Below are positions 14,779 through 29,400 of a stretch of 64,000 nucleotides of DNA, piece after piece. The notes under the pieces are model-generated. The model worked only from the letters and a program-made list of their open reading frames with translations, did not search any database and was not told where the DNA came from. Within the stretch, counting starts at the first letter, position 1, and the number at the start of each line of letters is the position of its first letter. The DNA is from Dermatophagoides farinae (Eukaryota; Arthropoda; Arachnida; Sarcoptiformes; Pyroglyphidae): contig NC_134686.1 in assembly GCF_024713945.1 (NCBI RefSeq), positions 310,001 through 374,000 on the forward strand, written 5' to 3'. Made by a program: the position numbers and the translations under genes.

Positions 14779-17700
14779 ATTTTACAATTTCAAAATCATT
14801 TATAAAAAAAATAACAACAATCAAGATTGTGATCTACATAATCAAAATTGGTTCCATTTTTACTTGAATTTTGATCGGCAAAAACACGCGCCATCCATTT
14901 CTGATGGAAAATTGAACTGAAATAAAAAAAAAATTCACATCACTATATGATACGACGATTGGCGACGACAGTTATGATGATGACGATGATCAACAAAACC
15001 AGAAACCGATAGCGGTATTCGAAATATGAATCATTCATCTATACCGTTAGCAATGATGATAAAAAAAAAAAAAAAAAAATAGAAAAGTTTTCAGTTAGTT
15101 CTGGTGTACATACAATAACAGACGGACAACTAACAGTAACCAAATTTTTTTTTCTTCTGGAAAATAACATTTCAAAATGCTTCTACTTTGGAACCAAGAC
15201 CAGAAAAATAAATTACCCATACATTAGGTAACAGACATACACACACACATACAGACACAAAGAGATCTATAGTAGATTCTTCTTGGAGCCACACAGTTCC
15301 TGATTCTGTTTTTATATATATAGTTTTAGTTTTTTTTATGAAATTTAAAAAAAAATTTCAATTTTCATCACACAAGGATGATGATGATGATGATGATGTA
15401 TTGAATTAATGAAATTAAAATACAAGTGTTTTTTTTCTCTTCTGTTCCATTCCATTTTTTTGTAACTGTAGCTGTCAATTTAAAAATACAAAAATGTAGA
15501 GTAAAAAACGTGACAAATCTTGTGTGTTCGTCTTTGGTGCTATTAGAATGATAAAATGATGATAAAACTCAAAAACAGGAAAAGTTCAAAAACAAAATCT
15601 ATTTTGTTTTGTTTCACAACACAGAAGAAATGATGATGTAAAAAAAAGAAAAATAAATAAAACAAAAACAGAAAAAAAGACATGATTCCATGTACATATG
15701 GATAAACTAACATATTCAAATCAAACAATACAATGCATCCACCAATCATTAGGGAAAACACACACACACACACACAAGAATATTCTATTCATGTGTGTGT
15801 GTTTTTTGGCCTTTCTGACTAATTATTCGTTGCAGACAAAAAAACATAATATAATATAATATATAATCCCGTATCATTCAAGTTTGCCAACTGAATATAA
15901 TAATAATGAACTAGAAACAAAAAAAAATAAAAACATGACCAGAAAACTGTTTGATATTATCATTCCTGGAAGGAATATTTAGCTTTTTTCCATTCATTCA
16001 TTCACAAAAGTCAAACAAGTTTCGACTTGACTTAATATGGGATGTATATTTGTCATTGTCTATGTCATGCTGATAATAATCGCCAACATAAAAAAAAGTC
16101 AAGTCAAGTCAATTTTAATCGCACAGTGTGTATAGAATATGTTCTCAATGACTGGTGTTTTTTCTTTTCTTTCTGTTGATTATCATCATTATTATTTTCG
16201 ACTTTGAGGAAGAAAAAAAAACTTTTTTTTCCTCGTGTAATGTAACAATGTTTGTGTGTGTGAGTGTGTATGCGATAAAGACGATCACGGAATATATTCA
16301 AATTTCTTTTTTTACATTTGTTTGTCTTGGTCGATCTATGGTTGGTTGACACATTCAATAAATAAATTGATAAAAGCCGTAATCACAGCCCATAATGTAC
16401 ACTGTGTGTTTATTTGGGGGAAAAAAAAGTTTGTCAACGATAAATTTCAGCAACCGGAAAACCGTAAGAAAATCTCATCAATTTTTCTGTTGTTGTTGTT
16501 GTTGTTGTTGCTTTCACTGTAATAATAACATGAAATTATTTGATCAGACAAATAATGAAAAAAAAGGTCAGTCAACAAAAAAAAAAATTGATTGAGATGA
16601 TATAAATCCTTTAACGAAAATGAACCAAAAAAAAAAATTCTTTATAAATTCAATCAAGTATAATGGTTTTTTTCAAATTTTTTTTTCAATTGAATACTTG
16701 AATATTCCGATATCGTAGCAAATTATTCAATGAAAGCCTTTTTTGACTTTGCATTCTTTATTCTCTGGTTTTTTTTCCTATTTGAATTACACATCAAGAA
16801 TGATAATGAGAATGAAATTCAGAGAATTTCATTTTTTTTTCTGTGGTGGCCATATATTCTCTGTCATCAATCAAGTGGCCGATGAATGAATGAATGAATG
16901 AATGACTTCATCATTCGACAACCGACAGTCCAGATCGAGAGAGGAAAAAAAATGTGCAAAAAAAAAGAAAAAGAAAATCTTTCGGAAACAAGCAAACAAC
17001 AAACAAATTTCATTTTCAAAGCTTCTCATTCTTTCGGCATAGCTCACGCACAAACCTCGATTACATTGTTGTTTTGGGTGAAAAGATTTTTTTTTTACAC
17101 GAAATGGAAAATGGAAAACGAAATAATAGACAAAAACTGACTAAAATAGATTGCACATAAAAGAATGGAAAAAGAAAAGAAACTTTTCGTTTTTTTTTTC
17201 ATTCTTTTAAAGCCGATTCCATTGTAACTTTGTTCGTGAATCATTTCGCTCTTCATTCAATAATTCTACAACTTCAAAAAACCTAGATACATCATCATCA
17301 TCATTATTATTTGGTTGATGAAGAATAAAAGATTGGTACAAATGAGATTGGTCCAGTCATGTTTGGCTCTATATTTATATACATACTTTAGACTTTTAAC
17401 GATGTCAAATACACAAAGTGTGTATAATTGTCGCCTTTTTATTACTAATGTACAATGATGATGAAAAATCATGGTAAATTGAATAAAGCAATGATGATGA
17501 TGATGATGATGGTGATGAGAAAAAAATTTGTCATCATACACTCTATACCAAACACAGGCAAACACAATTAAATGAATACGACAAGAATGAATTCTTTTTA
17601 GTCATTTATTGAATCTGCAATTCATTAAATTGATGTAATGAAATAAAAATGAATGAATTCTAGATCAAAAAAAAAAAAAAAAACTTTCTGCAAAACAAAC

Positions 17701-19055
17701 GAACCAATTGGGTTAGGTGTGAAAAAAAATGAGATAGAATGATTGATTTTTCATGTTTTATCTATCTATTTCGTAACGGGTTGTTGAATAATAATTGTAT
17801 GATGAATCAAGTGTAAAGGTATTTAACAGGGCAAAATAGTGAGCAGTCAGAAACTAGACTAGAGTTTCAAAACTAAAGAATAACAAAAAAAAAATAAGGA
17901 ACTGTGTTCCTGGAATCGAAAAATTTAATTAACAACTTGAATAACAACTTTCACTACTACTACGACTACAATGAATCAATGAATTGTGAATAAATTGATA
18001 ATACAAACATTCAGAAAAAAATGACGAGAAATTCGTAGAAAAAATTCAAAAAAAAAACTGTAGACTCATGAACATAATTATTTGGTATTGGCACGTTTTT
18101 TTTCACTCTACTTTTTTTTTGTCACCAAAACGTGTGTAGTCAAGTGTGTAGAAAATTGATTTTTTCTTCCAAAAAAAAACAGCTCATTCTTTTCTTTTCT
18201 CTTTCAAAAGTCATTCTGTTTACTTTTATTTCTACCTATAGGTTGAAAATTTGACAAAACAAAAAATGAAACTATCCAGCCAAGAAAGTTTCAGAGTTAC
18301 GAAATATAATATGTACATGTTCATAATTCAAGATTACAAACATTGTGTAAAAAATAACAAAGACATAAAGGGGTAAATAAAGATATAACAAAGAAAATGA
18401 AAAAAAACGAACGAAAAACAAGATCCTGTTTCCAGGATGGAATGGCATGGAATGTACCTGAAGAGAGGTGGAAAAAAAATCCGATACTTATTAAATTTTC
18501 TTTTGCATAATTCTACCAAAAAAAAGAGAAAGTGGAAAAAAATGCAACAAAAAAAAACTATCTAGTCAAGAATCAAATTACAGTTATCACCATCATTATC
18601 CAACTGATGATCGAAAATAATTGATGATTGGTTGGTTCATTGATCAAAAATACACGTTTTCATTCACAACTATACAACTTACAATCATTTAAATGATTCA
18701 TTTATTGTATCTATTTCTTTTTTTTCCATAGGAAAAAAAAAATTTGATACGTGATCTAATTGGAAAGACTTTAACTTTTCATCATAATCATCATAATAGA
18801 GGGCGTGTACGTGTGCGTGTGTTTATGTTTGTGTGTGCGTTCATCAATACCACCGCCCTGTTTATGCGATGACAAAGCTTCGTCATCATTATCGTCATCA
18901 TCATCATCGAAAAAAAGTAGCTAAAAATAAAAAAAAAGTACAATAAGAAGTAAAATCTTAATAGTTTCATCAAGGTTTTTTTTACTTCTTCTTCTTCAGA
19001 ATTTACACTCACTCACATCATCAACAACAAGGAATAAGGGACACCAACCACTAAT

Positions 19056-19076
19056 GAAGAAGAAGAAGAAGAAGAA
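19056..19076. repeat. (GAA)n microsatellite
   Basis: Seven GAA triplets followed by an A-rich run. Confidence 0.9.
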
Positions 19077-19720
19077 AAAAAAGAAGAGTAAAAAACGTAG
19101 TATATACGTAGCGGAAAATTGGGAAAAATTTCGGTAATATTATTACCACCAAAGGAATGAACAAAAAAAAAGCCAGAGAGAAAACGTCAATGTTGATTCC
19201 AAAAAAAAAGAGAAAAGAAATCATTGACTTATTTGATTTTGGCACATGTGCGTGTGCTATGGTTGTTTGTGTATCCATGATGATGATGATACAAACGAAC
19301 AATTTTCAATAATATATGTTCATCATTCACTACAACAGCAGAAACAACAACACCAACAACAAGGTTTCATAAAGTGGAAAGTAGAATGTAAAGTTCAACG
19401 AAAAAAAAGAAGAAAATTAACTAATAGTAACCATTATTTATTCGATGATACGTTGTTGTTGTTGTTATTATTCAAAGATCCAGAAAATTCCAGATCTCAT
19501 TTTCTCGATTCTTTTTTCTGCCCATTTCATTTTATTCAAATTTCTGTTCTTGTTATTGTTGTTGTTTTTTGTTGATTTCATATCCAGAAAAAAATGAATG
19601 AAAGAAAAGAGTACGAGATGGTAAATTGATGATCAAATTTGCCAATATACAATAACACGTATACACATATGTAAGCAAAAGATAGATCGATGATGGTAAA
19701 CAACAACATTTGGATGGATT

Positions 19721-19741
19721 CATGCATGCATGCATGCATGC
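19721..19741. repeat. (CATG)n microsatellite
   Basis: Five perfect CATG units, self-complementary and so able to form a cruciform. A single further unit occurs just downstream. Confidence 0.9.
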
Positions 19742-22700
19742 TTTACATGCATGGAAAGATTTACGTTTTTGGATATAAAAAAAAGTGTAAATGATATGTT
19801 GATACAACGTAACGGCTGTCTATAGATTTTCTTATTCTCAGAATTAAACTCAATATAAATTCCATTCCAATAACCAAAATCAAATTTGAAATCAAAAATA
19901 CGAAAAAAAAATTGTCAACAACAAAACATAATAATCAAAAAAAAAAAAATTCATTGACCAACTAGAAAAGAAATGCAAAGTATGGGTAAGTAAAAAACAA
20001 GAATTTTCCATTTAAACATGTGTGTTTTCATCAAAACAGGATTTATTTCCACTGAAATTCTTTGCAAATTCTGAAAAATTTAATTAATTTCAATTTTCAA
20101 ACAAAAAAAAAAGATTTGAAACCAAGAATTACGATGAACAAGAAGAAAAAACAATCGGAAAAAAAGGCATTTTAAAAATTCTTTTGACTGATTCCAACAA
20201 TGTGCCAACCATGTGCCAACAACGAAAAAGAATCCAAAATATCAAGTGTTTTTTTTTTGTTTCATAAAGTAAAGTTTTAAATTGGCAAATTGGGCAATTC
20301 AAACGCCTATATTTTTTCGCCATACAAAAAAATGAAAATTTTTTCACACACACACACACATTCAAAATAGAGTGTTAGCGGTGTAAATTTATTCAAATGA
20401 TGAATAACAAGAAAAAAAAATGGCAGAAAACATTGAGAATTCATTGAGCTTATCTTTTAAAATTCTATGATGATGATGATAATGTATTGATATTGTATTC
20501 AATAAATACTCAAGAATTTTCCAAAAAGAAAATTTGCATACTGAATATTTTTGAATGACAATGTTTTTTTTTTTACTCATTTTAAAAACCATGAGGCAAT
20601 CAATCATTCTGGTGCATACAAATTTACATATCCAGTATCATCATAGCAATCAATTCGATAATTGATTTTTTGTTGTTGTTGTTGTTGTTTTCTAATTTTT
20701 CTTAAAAATTCTGAATTCAATTTTTAAACTCAAATTTCACCAAATCAATCGTATCGAAGATTGACATTGTTTGTGGACGACAACAATTCATTCATTTCTA
20801 TTTTGTTGTTTTGGTTGTTATGGATGCTACCAATGCATCCGGTGCTGATGATTGTAGCCAATGAAGTGAAACACAACATGAATAAGCATCACCATACTTT
20901 TTATATTAAACGACGACGAAATATACGAGAAATATCGAATCGAAACCAAATATAAAAACTAAATTAAAATGACAATTTATTGTTATTGGCTACTGTGTCC
21001 AATAATTTGAGATAGTGATTGCTTATAGCTCGAATTTTCTAGTTTCACGATTCTTCTTCTTCTTCTTCTTTTTCATAATAATAAAAGGTGTCAGGAAGAA
21101 AAATTATTTTTTTATATTCTGGCCACTGAAGTAGAACGAAATAAAATGACCAAAAACAAAACAAAAAAAAAACGAAATTTTTATTCCATCATTTCGATTG
21201 TTTTATTGATTGCCGAATAAAAAAAAAGACAAAAAAACGATTTATTCGCCATTTATGAAATAGAAACAAAAACGACCAAATTCTTTATCTTACCAATAAA
21301 TAACATCAATTTCAATTCATTCATAACTGTAAAGAATGTGATGGATTAATCAACAACAAAAACAAAAACATTTATCCCATCCCACACGCTTAAACGCTAT
21401 TACTGATTGTCTATAAATTAAATATATATATAAAGGAATGCTTATTAAGCATAAAATGTTGCAATTGCGACCTACATTTATGTGTGTGAATACAGATAAC
21501 ATGACAAGTTACAGTAAAACATGCATAGCAAAGCATAGAATAGGATAGCAAACAAACAAAATGCCGGACAAAGAAAAAAAAAAAATGTAATTAATTTTCG
21601 TCTTTCGATATATACAATTGAAATAGCCAAAACCAAGCGCACCGAGAACATACAGAAAGATAAAAAAAAATCGATGAAAAACTACCAAGATGCTCATCAG
21701 AAAACTACAATGAAATGAAAAAAAAATTTGACTTACCAGAATTATTGATGATGATAAGTATCTTATCATATCGGTTGAAAGTTTCACTTTTTTTTCCACA
21801 TCTGATGACAACATTTAGCTTTCTGTGACAATTTTTGAACACAAAATAAACAATAATCACATGCTGTGAGACCTTTCATATAAAACGTTACAAGATTTTA
21901 TATATTTGAATTATAAAAACAAAGACAATTCCATCTTTATCAATGTCATGGAAACTGAATCAGAATGAATGAAAAGGAAAAAACATATTTAAACTTTTGC
22001 ACACAGTTCATATAAACTGTGGCAAATTGGAATTTTTTTCCAATTTCTCTTGATCCTTGTCTTTTGCGAAAAAAAAGAAAAGAATAAAATTCCATTGAGA
22101 ATTCATCATTATCATCAGTATCACTATGATTATCTACACAGCCAAAAACAAGTTAAATTGAACCCGAGTTGATAGTAAAATGAGAAAAAAAAATCTGGAA
22201 AATCTAAAAAAATATAGGCAAAAAAAAGAGGAAAAATTCAGACCATTATCATTTATTATCAAGTGCAATCATCAACATCATGTTGTTTTTTCTTATACAA
22301 AGAAAAAAAAATCGTCAATTATTAAACATTGAATCAGCATATATGCAATTGATGGAAAATCAAATGGGTGATGAACAACAACAAAAACAACAAAAAAAAA
22401 GAAAAGAAAATCAAAACAAGTTCAAGTGTGATTGATCCTCTTGTGATGATATAACTAATGATGATGATGATGAAAGTGAATCACAATGATTTTTGATCAA
22501 CACAAGTGGCATGACTTTTTTTTTTTTGACTTAACCGTGACATAATAGAAAACAAGCTGGACGATGGATTTTTACTTGAAAACTTTGTCCAGGATACAAT
22601 AATAACGATGATGATGATGATTAATATGATTTTTTTTGCTGACAATCTTCTCAGTGTTCGACGTCGATATGGATTGAATGTTTTTTGAAACGGAAGGAAA

Positions 22701-24242
22701 ATTCAAAGAAAGAAAAAATTCAAATTCCAAAGCAAAAATTTTATTTTCATTTTTTTTTACAATGAAAAAAAATAGTTCAATTTATTCTGAAGAAATTCGA
22801 ATATCCAAAAAAAACCGGAAGGAAATTCAAGTTTTTTTTTGTATTACAAGAATAAGAATTCAGTTTCATCTTGTTTTTTTTCAACATTTCTACGTTCTGT
22901 TATAGCTACTATTATTCAGAATTGGCTGTAGCAGATTTTATTTTTTCCGATGCTTCAAGGCATTTTTTTTCGCTCTATATTTCACCAACAAATAATCAGA
23001 TATAAAAATATCAGTCTTGGTCTTTTGTGCAAATCATCACTTATTGATGTGTGGTGTGGCTAGTTGATTGATGAATTTTTTTGCAGAGAATATTTCTCTG
23101 TCTACATTAACACGAAAATCCATTTTTCGTTTGTTATAAAAGGATTTGAAAATTCAATAAACCAGAGAAAAACTGCAAATGCACATTAATAATGATCATC
23201 GTTATCATTATTGTCATAATTAATTTAGATGGATCAGTCTGTCGGCATACAACATAAATGACCAGAAAAAAAAATTCAAGTAAGAAATCAATGTAGTGGA
23301 ATAGAAGATTTTTTTTTCTGTTTTCATATGGTCGCATAAATGAATGTGAATTTCCTGTGGATTTTCTTTTTTCTTTTTTTTTCTCGTTGAAAACAAGAAA
23401 TATCTTCTCGCTCATTGAATGTGTTGTTGCTGAACACAGCAAAAACATTATTTTAATAGTCATGTAAAGAAAAAAACGAAACGAAACAAAACGCCCAATC
23501 ATTCGACAAAATATGATTGTGTATGGGGGTATCATATCGACCCACTACGACAATCATCATCATCATATTATGATGACCGAAAAAAAAGCCAATTCAGATT
23601 TCAATATTGCTCAAATGGCTTTGGATCATTCAATTTTTACGGTATTTTTTCCGGTCCTTACTTTTTTTGTGTCATTCAGACTGGATAGTTATTTGAAATG
23701 GTCAGACAATCACGGATATTTTATTATTTTTGGGACTACTATCCACAACACACAGCAGGATGGCAAAATTGGTTTGTTTAGTATGATGATGTGTGTAAAG
23801 CTTTTCTAAATCAGCTGCTGAGCTTATTATATCACAAAAGTATCGATATTTTTTTTTCTTTTTTTTTGGTTCATCAGGAAATGATATATTTCATTAATAC
23901 TCGTTGAGTCGTTGTTTTCTGGGGTTTTTGTCGGAAATCATCATCATCATCATCAGACTCATCGATAATTATTGATTGGTTCTGGTTTATTGATGTGTGT
24001 GTGTGCGTTTCTTTTTCTTTAATTTTTATTATTCGGTTCTTTGATTGTCGTTGATGTTGTTTGAAAAAAAAAGACTAATACTTGAACGAATAAAAAAACT
24101 GAAGAAATTGTCTTTTCTTATTCTTTCGAAACAACAATAACCATTCTGGAACGAAAAAGAATAACTATCAGTGGAGGGATAGAATAGGACAGAATAATAG
24201 AATGTGATGCCAAAAAGATGTTTTCATTGATGATGATTGTGT

Positions 24243-24279
24243 AGAACACCAACACCAATATATATAGTGTTGGTGTTCT
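24243..24279. repeat. Perfect hairpin, 13-bp arms
   Basis: AGAACACCAACAC at 24243-24255 is exactly the reverse complement of GTGTTGGTGTTCT at 24267-24279. The 11-base loop is mainly TA repeats. Too short for a typical pre-miRNA; no function assigned. Confidence 0.85.
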
Positions 24280-26394
24280 CAGGACAATATCGGTATATAT
24301 CGGAAAATAGAAACGGAAAACAATAATAATAATAACAATAACAACCACTGATGAATGGTGAAAGAAAAAAAAGGCTCAATTCATTGCCAAAATAACATTT
24401 ACAGATGCCAAACAGAAGCAGCAAAAGCAGCATTAAGCAATAAGAATATTTGACAGAATAAATGGCACCATACACACATACATTGGATGCTGGAAGAAAA
24501 TCTGGGTCTTATTTTCTTTTTTTTTTTTTTTTGCATTTATTTCTATTTCAATCGATGTTTTCTTTTTTTCAAGAAAATGAGATTTTATTTATTCTATATT
24601 ATTGCGTAATGATAATAATAATTTTTATATTTGGAATATTAATATATTTTGAAGAAAAACGTAATTGTATGGGAAAAAAAGGGCCCAAAACAAGATTGGT
24701 GACAAATAAAATAAAAATAAAAATAAAAAAAATACAGAAGAATTGCATAAATCAAACTATAGATGAATAAAATTGAATGTTCCAATTATAGTGGTGGTGG
24801 TGGTAGCCTGAAGAAAATGTTTAATACCATTAATCTTTTCTGGGTTTTTTTTTATTTTCGTGCTTGAATACAAAAATTTCGATGGAAATAAATTGAAATT
24901 ATGGGAAAGAAAAGCTAAATCTTTTGAAACATTCGAAATTCTGGGGAGTGGGTTGTTGCCAAGTATTCATTTCTTATGGGGATATGTATTAGTTGGTTAT
25001 TAAAATTGATTGAATTGGTTTTTGTTTTCTTTTTTCCATTCATCTTGCAAAACCAACTTTATATGTATGATATTCAAATGCAAAAAAAAAACAAAAAAAA
25101 ACTCCATCCTTTACAGACACAAATTATTGATGAAAATATCGAAAATATTGATTAGTGTTTGGGAAAAACAAAAACAAGAAAAAAAACAATTTTCCATTTG
25201 TGTATCCAAAACAACAAAAGTTTTTTAGACGGACCACTATCAAGAATCTGGAATCTCATCAACAACGATGATGATGGATGCGATTCTCGATTGCCAGATG
25301 TGATGTGATGTGTACATTATTCTTTTTTTTTATTCATGAAGAAGCAAACACAAACAAACCAAACACACATACCAGTTCTTTTTTTTCATTATCATATTCA
25401 TGTTTTTTTTTTGTTTTATTTTCACTTTCTTAAACTTTAAACAAACACATGTATCCACGCACACAAATCCATCCACAAAAAAACGGAAATTAATTACCGA
25501 CATCGATTGGATGCTTGGTGGAGGAAAAAAAGTTTACCACTCAGAAAATTCATCAATTCACCTACCATAAAACAGAAGAAAATGGAGAAACAAAATGAAA
25601 AGTTCATAAGTCAACCATACAAATGTCATGGAGCAAAAAAGAAAAGAATTTCGTTTCTGTTCACCATTTTGTTGAAAATGAAATTCAAGAAGAAAAAAAT
25701 TTTTTTTACCATTTTTTTCCAGTTTTAAAATGAATAATTTATTCCATTTAAACATCATCATCATATGGATTTCGACATGAAAACAACAAAACAAATAACG
25801 TTTGCTGTATGACGGTGATTATATTGGCAAAATAAAAAAAAATCACAAAAATAACAACGGATTGTTTGTTTTTTTCCAGTGCAAATACAAAAAACAAAAA
25901 CAAAAACAAGAAAAAACAAATACGAGTTTTTGCAAACGAATTGTGAAAAAAAAGTTTTTTAGCAAAACAAATGAAAAATTGATCTGATGATGAAAAATCA
26001 AAAAAAAAATCTTCTGGAGATTTGGAAAAAAAAATAATTTATGAAACAAAAACAGATGATGATGATGATGATGAGAGTTCATTACAATTTTTTTTTCGTT
26101 TCTTCAAATCTTTACTTTATTGATCACACACACACACACACATATATATAGTGATCGTTGCTTGAATTTTTTTTTTTTTTAGTTTTTCTGACTCACAAGA
26201 CAAAAGCTCAAAATTGTCAAAATGATGAATGAGTGAGATATTGTGTGGGTGTGTGTGTGTGTATGTGTAAGGAATGGTATTTTGGAAATAAATGGAAAAA
26301 AATCCAAAAATTTTCAGATGAAAATGTGGATTCTTGTAGTCGAAGCTTTGAATCACATTTAAAATTGAAATGATAAATTTGATTTACCATGGAA

Positions 26395-26400
26395 TTTATT
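26395..26400 (-). terminator. Poly(A) signal of beta-galactosidase
   Basis: AATAAA on the minus strand, 52 bases after the beta-galactosidase stop codon; a normal position for this compact genome. Confidence 0.6.
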
Positions 26401-26451
26401 CATGATTCAAATATATATGGTTTTTTTTTCGTTTCATTTCAATGAACAATT

Positions 26452-29400
26452 TCAACGATGATGTGGTCGAAATTGTTGATCGAATGTTTGATTTTCTCCG
26501 GTTAAATAATTTTCCGGAACCGTTCCATTCAATATATGTTGATCAGTTAATTTAACTTGAAAACAGGATTTTCGTTCACTTTCAATTTCGAATAATAACA
26601 ATGTATTCACATCATCATGTTGAAACCATTGTTTTGGTATATACAATGTTATTTGTGGCCCCATTACTGGCCAATAACGGCCAATATTATGGCCATTTAA
26701 AAATGCAACACCTTTACGTGCACAGCTGCGAACATCAAGAAACCAATCATGTGATCCATTCTGTTCAGTCATATTGAATATGCCCAAATAAAATGATGGA
26801 TATAATTCAAATGTACGATCTGGACAAAGACAATTGTATTCGGATAATTCATTGGATTTATCCAATGTCATATATGATGATTGTATTAATGTTGTGTCTA
26901 TTGTTGATGACCAATTATAAAATAATGGATATTGTTGCCATTTTTTTAGTATGCGATCACCAAGTGTTACATTGCCAACGATTCCCTATATTGAAAGAAG
27001 AATAAAGAAAGAAAAAAATTATTGAATTCTTTAATCCTAGCAGTTTTTTTTTTGTTTCTAGAACTTGGTTATTAGATAGTTTGATTGGACCGATTCATTT
27101 TAAGACCTTCAATACAAAGACAAGCAAAATCTCAATATCCCAATAGATTTTTTTTTGGCTAAATCCCTAGACAAGTTTCACTTTCTTTCAAGTTTTTTTT
27201 CGACTTCATATATGACAAAGATCATTAATTGCCATCTTTAGTATAAATAAATAGAGAGAAAAAAGTTGATCTCCTATCCACTATGAGAGAGAGAGATGAA
27301 CAAGAGAAAAATAATGTGCTCAAACAGTGAAGTATAAATTAGTGCTTAAACACTAAAACTAGATAGATATCATCATCATCATCATTGGTTGGTTGATTGG
27401 TTTGCATCGTTATTATCTACCAACCAAATAATAAAATGAAGAAAAAAAAGGAAAAGAAAACCGAATGAAATCGGAAAATTTCCAAATAAATTTTTTTTTG
27501 TTTCGCCGAAAATTTCTTGATTCAAAATGTACTTTTCCATTGTATCGATGTTGTTTTTCTATTGTAAAAACAGAGCTCATCTCATTCGTTTATGTTTGAT
27601 AAATTCCAAGATTAATGAATATATCGGTTTTTAGATTGCTATTCGATCTGTTTATTGGTGATATTGATGATGACACAAGCACTAACGAATGAGATAGATA
27701 AATTTTGATTAATCTTTTGTTTTGTCTTTAGCTTTAGCTTTATGGTTTTTTCTGTGTTTTTTTGTTGTTGTTGTTGTTCTGACCACACATATTTGTATGT
27801 ATTATCTATTTTTGTGATCGAAAGACAAATAAAAAAAATATTTTAAAAGCTCTCTTTCGATCTTTCAACAACAACAACAAAACACATCTCTGGCAATCAT
27901 CATTGGTAGTGGTTAATGGCAGTGGTCATTATTAATTTGTCCTCTATTAATAGCTGGCTATTCTCATCTATTATGACATGTTTTTATCTACCAAATGTGT
28001 AGAAAACATGAACATGAAAATGAAAATGAGAAAATTTATCATCGATCAATTATCGAATCACAGAACAAAATTCAAAGATATGAAATTAAGTAAAAAGAAG
28101 AAATTCTCATCCATTTATTCGGAACAAATATTGACCACTTTTATCCAGAAATATCGATTCAATATTGAATTCTATGCGTCATTGATTTTGATGAAATTCA
28201 ATCAATGATCACTTGAATACAAGAGTGACAAAAAATAAAAATCACAGATGTGACACCATCTGGCACCTTTATTATGAACACATTCTTTATACTTTTTTTT
28301 GTTTTGTTTTGATGAACATCCAAATATCAAATGGCAAGTGATCCATAGTATTTGAATACACAAAAAATTTTTTTCATTCATTTTTTCCATAATTATATAG
28401 TGGATTGTTGTTGTTCCTGAAACACTAATAATCATAATAAATAAAAATGTTATATGTGTGTGGCAATGTGTAGATTTTATTTTCATTTTCATTCAAAAAA
28501 AAAAAAAAAAAAAAAAAAACACTGATAATTACCATCACCAAGCATCAATGATGATGATGATGATGACTGAATCTAGAAAAAAAAATACTGTAAGTCATCA
28601 AAACATATTATGATTGTTGTTTTGTTTGGTTTTACTGAAACAAGAGAAAAAAAAAATACATAAAACAAGACAACAAAATTTCTCATTCATTACATTACAT
28701 TAATTAGTCTTTTGATTATTATTATTATTAGTATTATATAAATGACAGCAAAGATAGCGACTATGACAAACAAACAAATGAAACAACGCAATTGTCAACG
28801 ATTCATTTTGTTTATCGCTGTTGCTGTTTGTTGTTTTTGTTGTTGTTGTTGTTGTTACAGAATCTTGATCAGAAACAACAACACAAAAAAAGAGAACCTA
28901 TCTCACTAGCTGTCTAACATTATTTTTTTTTCGTATATCTCTGGCATTTTTCATTGTTTCAAATGTTTTTAGATGATATCACTCAGAAAAATAACTTGGT
29001 GTTTTTTTTTTTGATTCTTTGATATTCCGGTGGAATCAGGAAAACTTTATCATTATTTTGATTAGTAGACATAAAATTTATCATCTTTTTCCGTTCTCTC
29101 TCCCTCTCACTCACTATAGGAATGAATTTTTGTATGTATGTGTAGCTTGTGTGATATACTAACCTTTAGTTCGGGTTGCAATGAACAACATGTATGACCT
29201 TGATTTTCGACCAATAATCCAATAATATCACCTTTTTGTAATGAATTCAGTGGTGCTGTAAAAATCATATCCATACGGCTTAATGTTGCACGATATATAT
29301 CATTGATGAATATCAATGCACGATCATGTAATTGTGTTATATTCAATAATATTGGATCAGATGGATGAAAATCAATCACATGTTGATAATAGATGAAACC

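Larger units (their letters stand above)
14779..26394. other. Gene desert, right part
   Basis: Same character as the left desert: A/T homopolymers, (GAT)n, (CA)n and (CAA)n, no recognisable protein family, no RNA gene. Notable small structures are a GAA tract (19056-19076), a perfect CATG tetranucleotide array (19721-19741) and a perfect 13-bp-arm hairpin (24243-24279). It lies 3' of the beta-galactosidase gene. Confidence 0.5.

Noticed and set aside
23513-23809. 98-codon plus-strand frame
   Set aside because: Some varied residues but no family, no convincing splice sites and low-complexity ends.
27978-28208. 76-codon plus-strand frame
   Set aside because: Lies in the beta-galactosidase intron, Lys/Ile/Phe-rich, with no family or splice signal; kept as unsupported.
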